Source of the DNA: Microcyclospora pomicola
Lineage: Eukaryota; Ascomycota; Dothideomycetes; Capnodiales
NCBI GenBank assembly: GCA_002786065.1
Contig: NHNY01000020.1
Location: forward strand, 310,001-374,000
Direction: 5' to 3'
Length of the DNA: 64,000 nt
How positions within the stretch are numbered: position 1 is the stretch's first letter; every line of letters starts with the position of its first letter. The notes beneath the pieces are model-generated. The model saw only the letters and a program-made list of their open reading frames with translations, did no database searches and was not told the origin of the DNA. Shown piece after piece: positions 52,368-62,622 of this stretch. The translations under genes were made by a program, and so were the position numbers.

Positions 52368-54548
52368 CTAACCAAGTACCTCCTCCAGCCACCGTATCTG
52401 CACCATGCTCACCCCTCTGGCGTAGGCTTTGTTTGTGAAGACAAACTCATCGTATAGGATGGCTTCCACTTTCCTCCCAAACAGGACACTACTAGGATGG
52501 ATCGTGACGGTCTGGTTTCCAATGAAGGTCTTGTAGCTACCATCAGGACATAGTCTGGCCACGTTGCTACTGAACCCTCTCAGAAAGCACTTCAGGATCT
52601 TGTCTTGCGCCTCTTCACTCACAGCCACAGTCTCTGCAGCCTTACTATCAGGACCAGGTGGCAGAAGTTTGCCTTGTTTGCATTGTGCAATGAGCTGTTT
52701 CCGGACATCCATCACGCTTTGCATTGCGCGATGGCTGATCAGGTGGTCTTCCGCCCATCGTCGTCGGTCTGACATTTCAGCAGCATATGCTTGTACTGCT
52801 GCGAGCAGAGTCAGGTGGTCGCCTTGTCTTCGCAGCAGTTGTGATCGTGCAATCTGAGCCTGTTCACGCACTTCTTCAGTGTCGACGTTGAGGAAGATGT
52901 TCTCTACGCTGAGACAGGCAACGATATCGATCACCAGTAGCAGAACGTCAGAGTCTGGTTTGGCTGCTTCGATGATGACTCTACCAAGAGCGGGCGTCAA
53001 GGGAAGCCGCGAGATCTGTCGGCCGACCGAGCTTATACGACCATTCTCAGGATCGAGGGCACCAAGCTGCAGGAGCTGAAGTAGTGCTTTCTCCATAGCC
53101 TCACGAGGCGGCGGAGTCAGGAATCCGAAGCTCATGATATCGTCCACGCCGCGAGCTTTCATTGTTAGAAGAGCAGTGCTGAGATCACCGCGAAGGATTT
53201 CAGGCGTGTTTTCTTTGTCCATGGAGTTATAACTTTCTTCGGTGTATAGCCTGTAACATTGACCCGCAGACTCACGTCCAGCACGACCTTTTCGCTGATC
53301 AGAGGACGACTTCGATATCTGTTTCACCAGTAAGGAGTCGAGACCAAGACGGTTGCGGAATTGCTTGACCTTGGCTTTGCCCGTGTCAACTACGAATCGT
53401 ACACCAGGCACGGTGACGGACGTTTCAGCGATGTTGGTGGAGAGTATCACCTTTCGCGTGTTCGGAGGTGCAGGCTGGAAGATTCGTTGTTGTGCTGCTT
53501 GAGGCAAAGCGGCGAACAGAGGAAGGACGAGCATCTTTGGGAACTCATTTGTGAGATTTTGAGCATACTCCTCAACTAGTTTCTGTAGACTTTGTATAGT
53601 TTCTTGCCCAGTCATGAAAACGAGGAGATCGCCAGGCATTGGCTCTTTGCAATGTATTTGGAAAATTCGCTGTAGAGCTGCTTCGATGATATCTTCGGTG
53701 GGTGTATCAAGATAATGTGTCTTGACAGGGTATTGGCGACCTTCCACGTGGCAGGTCGAGATCTCGTTGCTTGCCGCAGTCTGGTCTTTCTCATCATCAG
53801 ACAAGCCGTTCCAAGAGTCTGCGTCTTCGACATGACTTTCCTCCAGAGACTTCGAGTTCATTCCATTCGATCCGTTCGAGCTACCTGGATGTTTGCTAGG
53901 TTTTGTTGCGAAAAACCGTGCAATACCTTCGACGTCCGCGGTAGCACTCATGATCACGACTTTTAAAGGTCTCTTCCGTTTCACTCCATTCAGTAGTCCA
54001 TGCAAGAAGCCCAAGATAAGATCTACATTGACGCTTCGCTCGTGGACTTCGTCAACAACGATGCAGCTATATTGACCAAGACTGGCATCTCTCAGCATTT
54101 CCTGAAGCAGCATTCCCTCAGTAAGATACTTAATTCTCGTCGATGGGGATGTGTTGTCGTCGAATCGCACACTGTAGCCCACTTTACTGGCAGGTGATGA
54201 GGATCCTAAGGGAGAACCCATCTCCTCGGCCACTCGACGTGCAAGGGAAATGGCCGCGACTCGCCTTGGCTGCGTCACTGCGATTTTGCCTGCACGACAC
54301 CATGATTCATCTAGTAGGAACTGAGGGACCTGAGTTGATTTTCCAGAACCTGTCTCTCCAGAGAGTACTAGGACGTTATTCTTCTTCAAGGCATTGCGGA
54401 TATCTTGCTGGCGGGTCCATATCGGAAGCAGTTTTCGTGTTTCTAAGAGCTTCTGTTTCTTAACAGACAGAGGGTTGTTCGAGTCGGGTCTTTTTCGTTT
54501 ACCACCGGTGGGCAACTGGCTCATTGCGTCTGTCTGTGGGATGCCCAT
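52368..54548 (-). CDS. DHR2: DEAH-box RNA helicase, DHR2-like (726 aa)
   Basis: Nucleolar ATP-dependent RNA helicase for 18S rRNA maturation by analogy with yeast Dhr2. Single exon. Motif I GETGSGKST at 64-72, motif Ia TQPRRVAA, motif II DEVH at 166-169 (Val in place of the Ala of DEAH), motif III SAT at about 201-203, motif V STNIAETSVTVPG, and motif VI QRKGRAGR. A winged-helix/ratchet and OB-fold C-terminus follow (MSFGFLTPPPREAMEKALLQ). An Asp/Glu-rich insert sits after motif III. Length is close to yeast Dhr2 and shorter than the splicing DEAH proteins. It shares a 222-bp promoter with RPL29. Confidence 0.9.
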   Translation of the reverse strand: MGIPQTDAMSQLPTGGKRKRPDSNNPLSVKKQKLLETRKLLPIWTRQQDIRNALKKNNVLVLSGETGSGKSTQVPQFLLDESWCRAGKIAVTQPRRVAAISLARRVAEEMGSPLGSSSPASKVGYSVRFDDNTSPSTRIKYLTEGMLLQEMLRDASLGQYSCIVVDEVHERSVNVDLILGFLHGLLNGVKRKRPLKVVIMSATADVEGIARFFATKPSKHPGSSNGSNGMNSKSLEESHVEDADSWNGLSDDEKDQTAASNEISTCHVEGRQYPVKTHYLDTPTEDIIEAALQRIFQIHCKEPMPGDLLVFMTGQETIQSLQKLVEEYAQNLTNEFPKMLVLPLFAALPQAAQQRIFQPAPPNTRKVILSTNIAETSVTVPGVRFVVDTGKAKVKQFRNRLGLDSLLVKQISKSSSDQRKGRAGRESAGQCYRLYTEESYNSMDKENTPEILRGDLSTALLTMKARGVDDIMSFGFLTPPPREAMEKALLQLLQLGALDPENGRISSVGRQISRLPLTPALGRVIIEAAKPDSDVLLLVIDIVACLSVENIFLNVDTEEVREQAQIARSQLLRRQGDHLTLLAAVQAYAAEMSDRRRWAEDHLISHRAMQSVMDVRKQLIAQCKQGKLLPPGPDSKAAETVAVSEEAQDKILKCFLRGFSSNVARLCPDGSYKTFIGNQTVTIHPSSVLFGRKVEAILYDEFVFTNKAYARGVSMVQIRWLEEVLG

Positions 54549-54770
54549 ACCTCAAAAGTAAGTAGTGTTCATCTGTCAAGCATTACATGCCTCGACTTTC
54601 TCCAAAGATTTCCCGGCGGATCGTGTTGGCCTTAAGGCAGAAGTTATGCAAGCCTTGGCATGCGCTCTCCCGAAGTTGCCCCGACACCCACATCCAGAAT
54701 TAGTGACTACAGTTCGAAGAACCGCAGGATTGCAGATACCAGCCCATACATCGCTTCATACACCGTCGCA
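54549..54770. promoter_or_regulatory. Compact shared promoter of DHR2 and RPL29
   Basis: 222 bp, the shortest head-to-head gap here, between a ribosome-biogenesis helicase and a ribosomal protein gene. No named site recognised. Confidence 0.5.
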
Positions 54771-55198
54771 ATGGCCAGTATGTTCATCGTGTGAGCTAAT
54801 CATGCAGTTGGAATTGCGCTGACGTCCACATAGAATCCAAGAACTCGTCCCAGCATAACCAGTCGAAGAAGGCGCACCGCAACGGGTACGTTTCCGATCA
54901 TCCACGGAACCTTTCAACCTGAGCAACACGAAGAGCACGAGATGGAACGAGGCAGTACAGGAATCGGAGAACAGTGACTGATAGCCGATTTTCAAACAGT
55001 ATCAAGAAGCCCAAGACCCACAGATACCCTTCGCTCAAAGGCACCGATCCCAAGTTCCGAAGAAACCACAGACATGCTCTTCACGGCACAATGAGGGCGT
55101 TGGTACGTGAGAATCAGAGTGTGACGTGATGACAGGATGGCGGAGCGCTGACAATCACCCAGAAGGAGGTCAAGGAGGGCAAGCGGGATGCGGCATAG
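54771..55198 (+). CDS. RPL29: 60S ribosomal protein L29 / eL29 (4 exons, 65 aa)
   Basis: Small basic protein of the large cytosolic subunit. Exons are 54771-54777, 54834-54885, 55000-55102 and 55163-55198; introns are 56, 114 and 60 bp. The first coding exon is only 7 nt (ATG, GCC and one base). The spliced protein is MAKSKNSSQHNQSKKAHRNG then IKKPKTHRYPSLKGTDPKFR, RNHRHALHGTMRALKEVKEG and KRDAA, which matches the eL29 family over its full length. No ORF of normal size reveals it. Confidence 0.95.
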
Positions 55199-56664
55199 GC
55201 GATCTGACGCATCGAATTAACGGCTACGGGCGCGGAGTTCACAATGTGGCAGCGGTATACGATCACGGCGTTTTTCCACAGGCAAGCCGTGGTGTCACGC
55301 GCCCGGCTCTGTAGTTGTGACAACATCACATGAAACATTGAGCATACGCGCCAAAGCCATTCCCGTTCCTGATCCACGGAGCATCTGCGTTCTCCCATTC
55401 ACCTTACCCATTGACTTTCCTGATCGCTACACCCGAGCATTCCGATCCGACCCCCATCCTCGAAGGCATATGTGTGTACAGCGCCGCCCGCCTTTCAATG
55501 GCAATGGTGACTGAAGGAATATTTCAACGTGCCAAGATTGAACTTGAACCCATCATATTACCAAACACGGACGCTGTTGAATCTGTCGGCGTCTGTGCAT
55601 GAAATCGTGGGTACAACCCAGCAACTTGCTTCGCAACTTGGATGCCTGTTGGACCGGAGGTGCGAGCCTGACTTGGATTAAAAAAGCATCGATTACGTTC
55701 GCTAGAACTGCCATGCTTGCAACGCAACTAGGTCTAGCCTTTTCAGTGTCCCCTCGCTCTATACCACAACCAATACATTTCTTCACGTCTATTTGATTCA
55801 TTTGGGAGCACTTAACGACGCTGTTTTGTAGTTCGCTCGGTTTTCAGCTCCACCTAAGTGATCCAACATAGCAGGGAAGGATCGTCAGAAGTCTCGGCAC
55901 CGCCACAGTCGTTCCTCGCGTGCCTCGATGCAAAGCGCCTCAGCACGAGACGTACTTCTGTGTCTTCGTTATCTACCGCAGCGAGCCAGTCGCTATACAA
56001 ATACCCATGTCCAGGTCGAGGCATGCGACACCTCCAGCACGCATCCAGATACCGGCGCAGACGATCTTGTACCAAGACTGCATGGCCGATGTAGTATTAG
56101 CAACATGCGATGTAAATGTACATACTTTCGTCAGACCGTATGTGTTGGCCATCGAGATGCACGTCCTACCTTTGCGCTAGAATAATCGATGTACAGATCG
56201 TACCATTCAAAAATTTGAGCGGTCAGATAACTAGTGGTCAGCAGGTCTCACTTCGTTTACGACGTAGTGCTGGCTACCTCCATGTGCTAATCATAGACAA
56301 GTAGCTTTCACTGCAATAAAACAGAATCAACCTTAATATCGACGTGCCCGATAACAGATATCTGAACGCCTTAGGCTCATACTAACAGCAGGGAAGCTCG
56401 ATGGACATGCAGTGTGCATGATTGCACTCTATCACCAATCGATTTTTGCATGTGACACTGATCGACCAATCATCGTGCTTACCTGGTGACGCAGCAGGAC
56501 GACGTCTATCGCGGTCCAAGCTCAAGCTAACGTAATTTATCGAAGATCTTATACCAAGCTACGGTATGATATCTTCTTGCTCCCACCCAGTCGCAAACCC
56601 CACCGCAAACACACAGGACCACCAGAATTCACACGTTCAGAAGTACTCCTTCACACACGCGAAT
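55199..56664. other. Intergenic stretch between RPL29 and small stress-type gene
   Basis: About 1.47 kb without a recognised gene, repeat or RNA. Confidence 0.4.
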
Positions 56665-57076
56665 ATGTCTGCCCCAGGAGCAACCACAAACCAGTCAGCC
56701 GGCAACGAAGACTACCTTGACAGTGGGTCGAACCAGTCACCGCAAAATTCTGTTGAGAGAGATGCGATCGGCTGACCACCAACCGCGCAGAGGCCGTCGA
56801 CAAGGCTGAGCAGATGATTGGCAAGAAGAGCGGCCACAACATCGACTCGAACAAGATGCGCAGCACCAACGAGAAGTTTGTAAGCGAGTTGCGATCCACA
56901 TCAAGCTCTCCGGCGTCGAAGACAAGAAGTGCTGATACAGGACTACACAGACCGACAAGCTCCGTGGCTTCTTCGAGAAGGCGACTGGCAAGAAGGTGTC
57001 CAGCAAGGTATGTGTGCAATCGATCTGGTGCATTTCACCGATCACCGCTGACCACAAGGCTCAGGTCTCCAACTAG
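56665..57076 (+). CDS. Small hydrophilic stress-type protein (4 exons, 71 aa)
   Basis: Assembled from GT..AG introns: exons 56665-56722, 56791-56879, 56951-57007 and 57065-57076, introns of 68, 71, 71 and 57 bp counting only the three between exons (68, 71, 57). The product reads MSAPGATTNQSAGNEDYLDK, AVDKAEQMIGKKSGHNIDSN, KMRSTNEKFTDKLRGFFEKA, TGKKVSSKVSN. It has no Cys or Trp and is Lys/Asn/Asp-rich and amphipathic, like small fungal proteins with NEDYLDK and MRSTNEKITD motifs that I recall only as uncharacterised. The last exon has just four codons. No function can be assigned; a stress- or spore-linked role is inference from composition. Confidence 0.72.
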
Positions 57077-57451
57077 ACAAGTGCTTGACATCACCTCATC
57101 GCGCGTCGAACACGAACCAGGCGCATCGACTGTAGATACGGGCGCGTGTTAGGAGGGACCATGGCAGATGCTATGTGGTTTATTGCTTTGCGGAGCGCGA
57201 CACAGAGATACCCTTAGTAATATTGCGACGATAATAATCTTGCGTTTGCTGTCACGAGCACTGCTCCTACTTCTCTTCTCCCTCCTTGCACATCGCTCAA
57301 CATCCCATGCTACTCAGCTAGATTCTCAACTCAGTCCATCTGCGCCCTGCCAGCTACAATTGAGTTTCCGCCACAAGGCCGCAGACAGCAAAGCCACACT
57401 TCCATCCTAGCCACTCCGACAAGCGGTCTTCAAACACATCTTTCGCCCCCA
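57077..57451. other. Convergent 3' region of stress-type gene and HOP2
   Basis: 375 bp holding two 3' ends; no gene seen. Confidence 0.45.
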
Positions 57452-58197
57452 TCACAGCTCGATGCCAAGCCTCTCCATCAGCTCCTCCGCCTGCTTCTTC
57501 TCCAGCGCATCCGTAATCGCCTCCCACATCAGTTTACGGATCTTCCTTCTCTCGCCTGCAACCTTGCTCCACTTCTTGTACTCCGCCTGCACACGCTCTC
57601 GCTCCTCCGCATTAACCGGCACCAGACTCCCCTCCTTCAGTCCCGCCAAGCGCCGCGCCACCGACGCTTTCTCCAGCTCCAGCGCGCTCACGGCAGCCTG
57701 AAGCTGTGGTAATGGCACCTGCGCCGCGTCATCTCGCAGGCGCAGTCGCAACTCCTTCTCCTCCGCCTTCAACGCGTTGGTATGCTCCTTGAGCTGCGCC
57801 GTCTGGGTGGCCATGGCTTGGAGATCTTCCGGGCTGACCTCGTCGGCTTCGTCCTGCGAGCAAAGTCAAGCATGTATCAGTAAGCATGTCTTCCACTCGC
57901 CACACAGCCATCGTCCTCGTAAGCAAGACGAAGTCTGAGATGAGATCGAATTACCTGAATGGCGTGGTAGACTATTTGCTTGCCTGCGGCACGGCCTTCG
58001 ATGTCTTTGCGCTCATGCATGTCTTTGAGCAGCTTGGCTGCGGCTGTCTTGGTGACGCGGTTGCGCAGGTTGGAGCTGATGTCGGTCGCGCTGTAGGGTC
58101 GGTTTTGCTTGCGCAGGTAGTCGAGGATCAGAGCGGCGGACTGATCGGCGTTGAGCTTGGTCTCTTTCTTCTCTTTGGCTTCTTTCTTGGGCGCCAT
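57452..58197 (-). CDS. HOP2: Meiotic pairing protein HOP2 / TBPIP (2 exons, 214 aa)
   Basis: Partner of Mnd1; together they help Dmc1/Rad51 in homologous chromosome pairing. Exons are 58197-57955 and 57853-57452, with a 101-bp intron (GTAATT..CAG). A Lys-rich start (MAPKKEAKEKKETKLNADQS) leads to the winged-helix DNA-binding domain (LILDYLRKQNRPYSATDISS, RVTKTAAAKLLKDMHERKDI, GRAAGKQIVYHAIQ). A coiled-coil/leucine-zipper region follows (LQAMATQTAQLKEHTNALKA) and the conserved C-terminal part (YKKWSKVAGERRKIRKLMWE). Full length for the family, so an intact meiotic gene. Confidence 0.93.
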
Positions 58198-58460
58198 GAT
58201 GTGCAACTAAGGGGATGTGATGAGGTGTGGTGGAGATGGCATCTGTCATGAGAATCGTGCAGAGGATGAGAGTGAGGTCGACTTACGCTTCGGCAGGTCC
58301 ACGCATTGGACTGCTACCGATGACAGACACGTGGGAATGAAGCTTGTGCCGTGATGTTCTCCGCAAATGGTCTCCTCTTTAGGACGACATGCACCACCCT
58401 CTACTTGGCATGTTGAGGTTCTATCTGGGAATGAGAACGATCGACTCATACTGGTCAGAC

Positions 58461-59296
58461 CTAATCTTCCAGCTTGGGCACAACTCGCTCCAGCCATTTG
58501 CACATGTCAAGCATCAGTGGTCCGCTCAGCGAGTGACCCAAGCCCTCATATTCATGCACCTCCATCGCTCCATCATTCAGGCCCAGGTCTGCTAGACCCT
58601 TCAACGCCTGATTCCAAATCCTGGTCGGAATCAATTGGTCCTTCTTCCCGCGAGCCAGGAACATAGACACCTCACCCACCGTTGGTTGCAGCCCAGCGCG
58701 AGCCCGAAGTTGCTGTATCCTACCATTCGACCCTAGTGGTAGATAGCCCATCAGACCCACTATGCCTGCTAACCTGCCACTGTACTTTGATGACACCAGA
58801 TCGGTAAGCAAGCTCATCGCACAGCCTTGACTGAAGCCTCCGAGCACGATCCGTTGCGGTGGGATCCCCTTGTTAACGCACGCATCGATCAAGGATTCGA
58901 GATATGTAACCGTCTCTAGCATGCCTTCCTCATCCTCTTCCTCCTCTAGTTCTGGTCGAGACGGTGGAAAGGGGCTTAAAGAAGATGGACGATACCACGC
59001 AGTGGTCATCGCATCGCGATTCTCTTTAGCGTTGGGAATGATCCAGTTCATCCACGAGAGTTTGTCGTTATTCTGGAATTGGTCCGCTACGTCTGTAATC
59101 CTGTCAGCTGCTGCTCTTTCCCGAATCGTGCGCCACGAAACTCACTCTCGAGCCCGTGAGCGTCATCGCCCAGGCCATGTACGAATATGAACGCGGCAGA
59201 GTATCCTGGATCTGAGCATGGCTTGGTCGCCGGCTTGTATATGGGATCCTCTCTGCCTTCGATAGAGGGCAAGGTCATGCGGCGTGCGCGGGACAT
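58461..59296 (-). CDS. Acyl-protein thioesterase 1-like (2 exons, 260 aa)
   Basis: Cytosolic serine hydrolase that removes palmitate from S-acylated proteins. Exons are 59296-59146 and 59092-58461, with a 53-bp intron (GTGAGT..CAG). Motifs: FIFVHGLGDDAHG, then NVADQFQNNDKLSWMNWIIP, AWYRPSSLSP, nucleophile GGFSQGCAMSLL (Ser138), VGLMGYLPLG, GKKDQLIP (Asp202) and GLGHSLSG (His237). An acidic EEEEDEEGM insert near 100-108 corresponds to the DEEG loop of the family. Same strand as HOP2, with 263 bp between them. Confidence 0.92.
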
Positions 59297-60010
59297 GGCT
59301 GTCGAGTGGGGATGAAGCTGTTGATGGCGTATCGGAAGGGAAAACATACGAAGATGACCCTGTTGGAGGTAATCGTATCCTACCTAAGTACGAATGGAGA
59401 TGTGAGCATCGTTATGCTCGCACCCCGCTCTACGTTGTGACCTCTGTCATCGCCAATGCAGCATGTTGCATAGAACCGGGCAGATGGGATGCCTCGGATC
59501 TGCTTTCGACGTTCATCGTGCTCGAGTCTTCGGGCCAGATGTATCGCAAGGATACCGGCAAGAGGCAAAAAAGGCCATGACGACCATTCGAAATCTGGCA
59601 TTGATGTACTTGGCATCAGCCATGATGAAAGTGAGACGAGAAGCTGCTCTCCCCCCAAGCTCTACCTGGAGGCGCATCGGGAATGTCTCTACCCAATATT
59701 CACCAACTGAACCGCCGGTGACAAGCGATAAAACACAAGCTTCTGGACCATTTCCGCAACGAAGTCTACACCCCCTCTTCACTTTGATAGCATTCGAAGG
59801 AATCTCCCACGAAAAGTAATGATGAGGACTGTTTAGCTGCCATAGAATCAGAGTACCTTACTAAAGTTGCCTCTCAGTTCAACTGCTCGACCCGTGCGTC
59901 ATTTTTGTCTTTCACGTGCTTGACATGCTACCACGCGTATGTTCTTGAGACCTCACTTTCACAAAGCACGAGACACACTCCAAACATCTGTGTATAGTTC
60001 TGCCACAGCA
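59297..60010. other. Divergent upstream region of APT1-like and VPS71 genes
   Basis: About 710 bp between the divergent thioesterase and VPS71 starts. No gene or named site recognised. Confidence 0.4.
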
Positions 60011-60859
60011 ATGTCGTACGGGTCCTTGCGCTTCCGCACGCCGCACATTGAAGAATTGCCAATCACACAATCACGACGAGCTCCGGGATTCGCATATGTC
60101 GCAGTATCGGGGCCAGCACTCGATGATCCTTCGAAGAATTGGGGAACCTCCAATCGCAAGCGTGCAAGGACCCAAGGAGGACAGACGGATGCGCAAAAGG
60201 AAGCACAGTCCGCTCGACGACAGCGTGACATCGAGAGGAAGATCCGAGAATTGAACAACGACAATTCGAAGGATGTGCAGATTCCGCTGCCGAAGAATCA
60301 GGGCGGTGGCGCTGCAGCGAGGTCGGGCAAGACTACACAAACGAAGAAGATCCTAAACTCGGGAAAGACCTTTGCGCATTATCTGGATGATGAGGAGGCA
60401 GAAATCACGAGGACAGGAAGGCGAGATGGTGATGCAGAAGCGGTGCAAGGTTCCACCTTGCTGCTAACGCGACCAAGCAAGACGCCGATTGCACGAAGGA
60501 AGGCCCAAGAGGAAAGAACCGTGGGCAGTAGTCCTGCTCCTACTGCCTTGAGCATGCCTCCACCACCGACTCCTCAAGCTGATGCTATGGAAATCGATGA
60601 CGAAGTCCTTGAGGATGGCTCGACTCTTCCACGGCTTCCTACTGCTGCTGAGATGGAAGCTCTTCTCAACACGCCCGCATTGTCATACAATCAAGCTCGC
60701 TCGGCGCCACCACCACCCGGCGCGCCCCCTCCGCGGCAGTTCTGTGAAACTTGCGGATACTGGGGTCGGGTCAAGTGCTCCAAGTGTGGTATCATGACCT
60801 GCAGTGTGGTCTGCAAAGCCACGCATGATGAGTACAAGTGTCTCAAAATCTACGCTTGA
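60011..60859 (+). CDS. VPS71: HIT zinc-finger protein, SWR1 subunit VPS71/SWC6-like (282 aa)
   Basis: Likely subunit of the SWR1 remodeller, which exchanges H2A.Z into nucleosomes. Single exon. A charged, partly disordered body contains KTFAHYLDDEEAEITRTGRR near residues 120-140. The C-terminal HIT finger has its ligands in RQFCETCGYWGRVKCSKCG, TCSVVC and HDEYKC, ending at the last residues as in Vps71. The ATG at 60011 gives MSYGSLRFRTPHIEELPITQ; a frame extending 24 codons further lacks support. A longer HIT-protein family (e.g. ZNHIT) is an alternative, but the terminal finger favours VPS71. Confidence 0.82.
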   Translation: MSYGSLRFRTPHIEELPITQSRRAPGFAYVAVSGPALDDPSKNWGTSNRKRARTQGGQTDAQKEAQSARRQRDIERKIRELNNDNSKDVQIPLPKNQGGGAAARSGKTTQTKKILNSGKTFAHYLDDEEAEITRTGRRDGDAEAVQGSTLLLTRPSKTPIARRKAQEERTVGSSPAPTALSMPPPPTPQADAMEIDDEVLEDGSTLPRLPTAAEMEALLNTPALSYNQARSAPPPPGAPPPRQFCETCGYWGRVKCSKCGIMTCSVVCKATHDEYKCLKIYA

Positions 60860-61270
60860 TGACTGTCTCTTCCCGAGAGGAATGGGACGGTTATTGAGGT
60901 TTAGCAAGGAGTTCGGTCAGATGTTTACGAGATACCCAAACATGTCAACGATTCATTCCTACAAGTTCGACATTGAGAAGAGAAGTGACTCTGTGGTCCT
61001 ATTCTATTCACGCGTGTCCAGCGGCAAGTACACACATGCCATGCCAGTTCCTGCTTCAGAAGGCTTCACGTTGTGCTTAAGGGCTGACTCCGACAGAGCC
61101 ACATTCATGGTGGAACGAACGATGAACGCTAATTTGACCGCTTCAGCACAAGCTGTGAATCCATGGACATTCCGATCATGATGGCAGCCGCATTTGTATT
61201 CTTTGCAGCGTATGGAGCAGTACTTATAGCCATACGTATTCCCACCCGCCGCAACATAACCATTGCAAAA
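60860..61270. other. Intergenic: VPS71 3' side and BTB-like promoter
   Basis: 411 bp without a recognised gene. An open frame upstream of the BTB-like ATG contains a hydrophobic stretch that I regard as untranslated. Confidence 0.4.
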
Positions 61271-62056
61271 ATGGCCGGGCAGTACCATGGTCCTGCTTAC
61301 ATGGGACCTATCCTCCAACCTACCAAAGCTGCTATCTTCTTTGACCACGATGTCACCCTCGTCGTTGGTTCGACGCAAGCAGAATTCACGGTCAAGAAAA
61401 GCTTGTTAGTCGATGCGGCCCTGTACTTCGCAAAGGCATATCTCGCAAAGACAAGCGAAGCGCTGGCGCACCGTTTCGTCTTTCGAGAGCTGCGTAGCGT
61501 AGCGGTGCACTACTTTATCAGCTGGCTGTACACCAGCGATCTGTCGGCGCTGAAACTCCATGCCTACAAATGGCCGTTAGTGCGAACGACGCGTACTGAC
61601 CGTCCTCCGACCGAGAACGAGCGCGCTGCGGCTCGTACAGCGTTCAACGAATTCAAGCAGTCGCCCCTTCCGCCCTCGTACGTTATGCTCCCGCTGCATG
61701 ATCAAGCTCATGAGGATCGCCAGAACGAGCTGGCCGGGCTGTCAGGCCCCGCGGGGAACGTGGCGGACAGTCCTGACGCAGCCGTAGAAAAGTCCAAAGC
61801 TGAAGCACAGAGGGAAGCGAAGGCGCGTTCCGTCGCCCGGACCCTAGCAAGTTCTCGCGCGAACCTGCAATCATTCGCGCAGCAACAGTCCTCGGTACCG
61901 CCAACCCGCATGCCGCTCAGCATGGCCATGAAACCTGTCGATCTCGGCGAGTTCGTCTGGTTGGCGTACGAGTTTGAATGTCAAGATTTCGGGATCGACG
62001 TCGTTGATCTGATCAAAACGATGATGGAGGAAGCAGATGCAAACAAGGCTGTTTGA
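61271..62056 (+). CDS. BTB/POZ-like protein (261 aa), function unknown
   Basis: The N-terminal half looks like a degenerate BTB fold: IFFDHDVTLVVGSTQAEFTV, KKSLLVDAALYFAKAYLAKT, HRFVFRELRSVAVHYFISWL, YTSDLSALK. Fungi hold many such stand-alone BTB proteins without a known partner domain. The middle is Ala/Arg-rich and disordered (about 115-205), and a final helix pair reads PVDLGEFVWLAYEFECQDFG. The ATG at 61271 has a good context (CAAAAATGG). The frame stays open to 61163, which would add a hydrophobic N-terminus; I consider this less likely. Possible roles as a Cullin-3 adaptor or dimeriser are family inference only. Confidence 0.68.
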   Translation: MAGQYHGPAYMGPILQPTKAAIFFDHDVTLVVGSTQAEFTVKKSLLVDAALYFAKAYLAKTSEALAHRFVFRELRSVAVHYFISWLYTSDLSALKLHAYKWPLVRTTRTDRPPTENERAAARTAFNEFKQSPLPPSYVMLPLHDQAHEDRQNELAGLSGPAGNVADSPDAAVEKSKAEAQREAKARSVARTLASSRANLQSFAQQQSSVPPTRMPLSMAMKPVDLGEFVWLAYEFECQDFGIDVVDLIKTMMEEADANKAV

Positions 62057-62622
62057 GTCAATTGTTCATTACTAGATGCTCGCTTGCTCTACGTATCGAT
62101 GCATCTCTGTTCCATGCTTTGAAGTCTCGTGGTGACGATATGACTTTTAACTTCACATCGCACCTTACATGTACCTTTAAGCAATGCTGTCCGAACCCTA
62201 TCGACGAGCGATACTTTGGATGTGTGTATCCAATGGGACGATTGAATTATGTCTACCTACTTGCCCAATACCAGAAGACCATGTATACAGGCAACTGATT
62301 GGTACACAGCAGTGGATGACTGGTGAAACCGTGGTGTTATATGTAGGCCATGTCTGGTGTGAGCAATCGTCGATGACGTCTGTTTCATCTCACTGCAGCG
62401 ACAGCGAACGACCGCATAGTTGTTGCTAATCTCTCACCCGATCACGTTATCATCTTTGCCGTTCTGTTTCAGTACCAGACAAACAATAAAGAAGACATTC
62501 TTGCTTACCATTTTGTCTGATCTCTCGCTTGAGGCGCATTCATCACAATTGCCCCAGCTTGTCCCACACTCCGCAGCGGCACAAGCTTGAACATCACTTC
62601 TCGACCTTAGAGCAACAGTATC
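62057..62622. other. Intergenic: BTB-like 3' side and SDR promoter
   Basis: 566 bp without a recognised gene. Confidence 0.4.
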
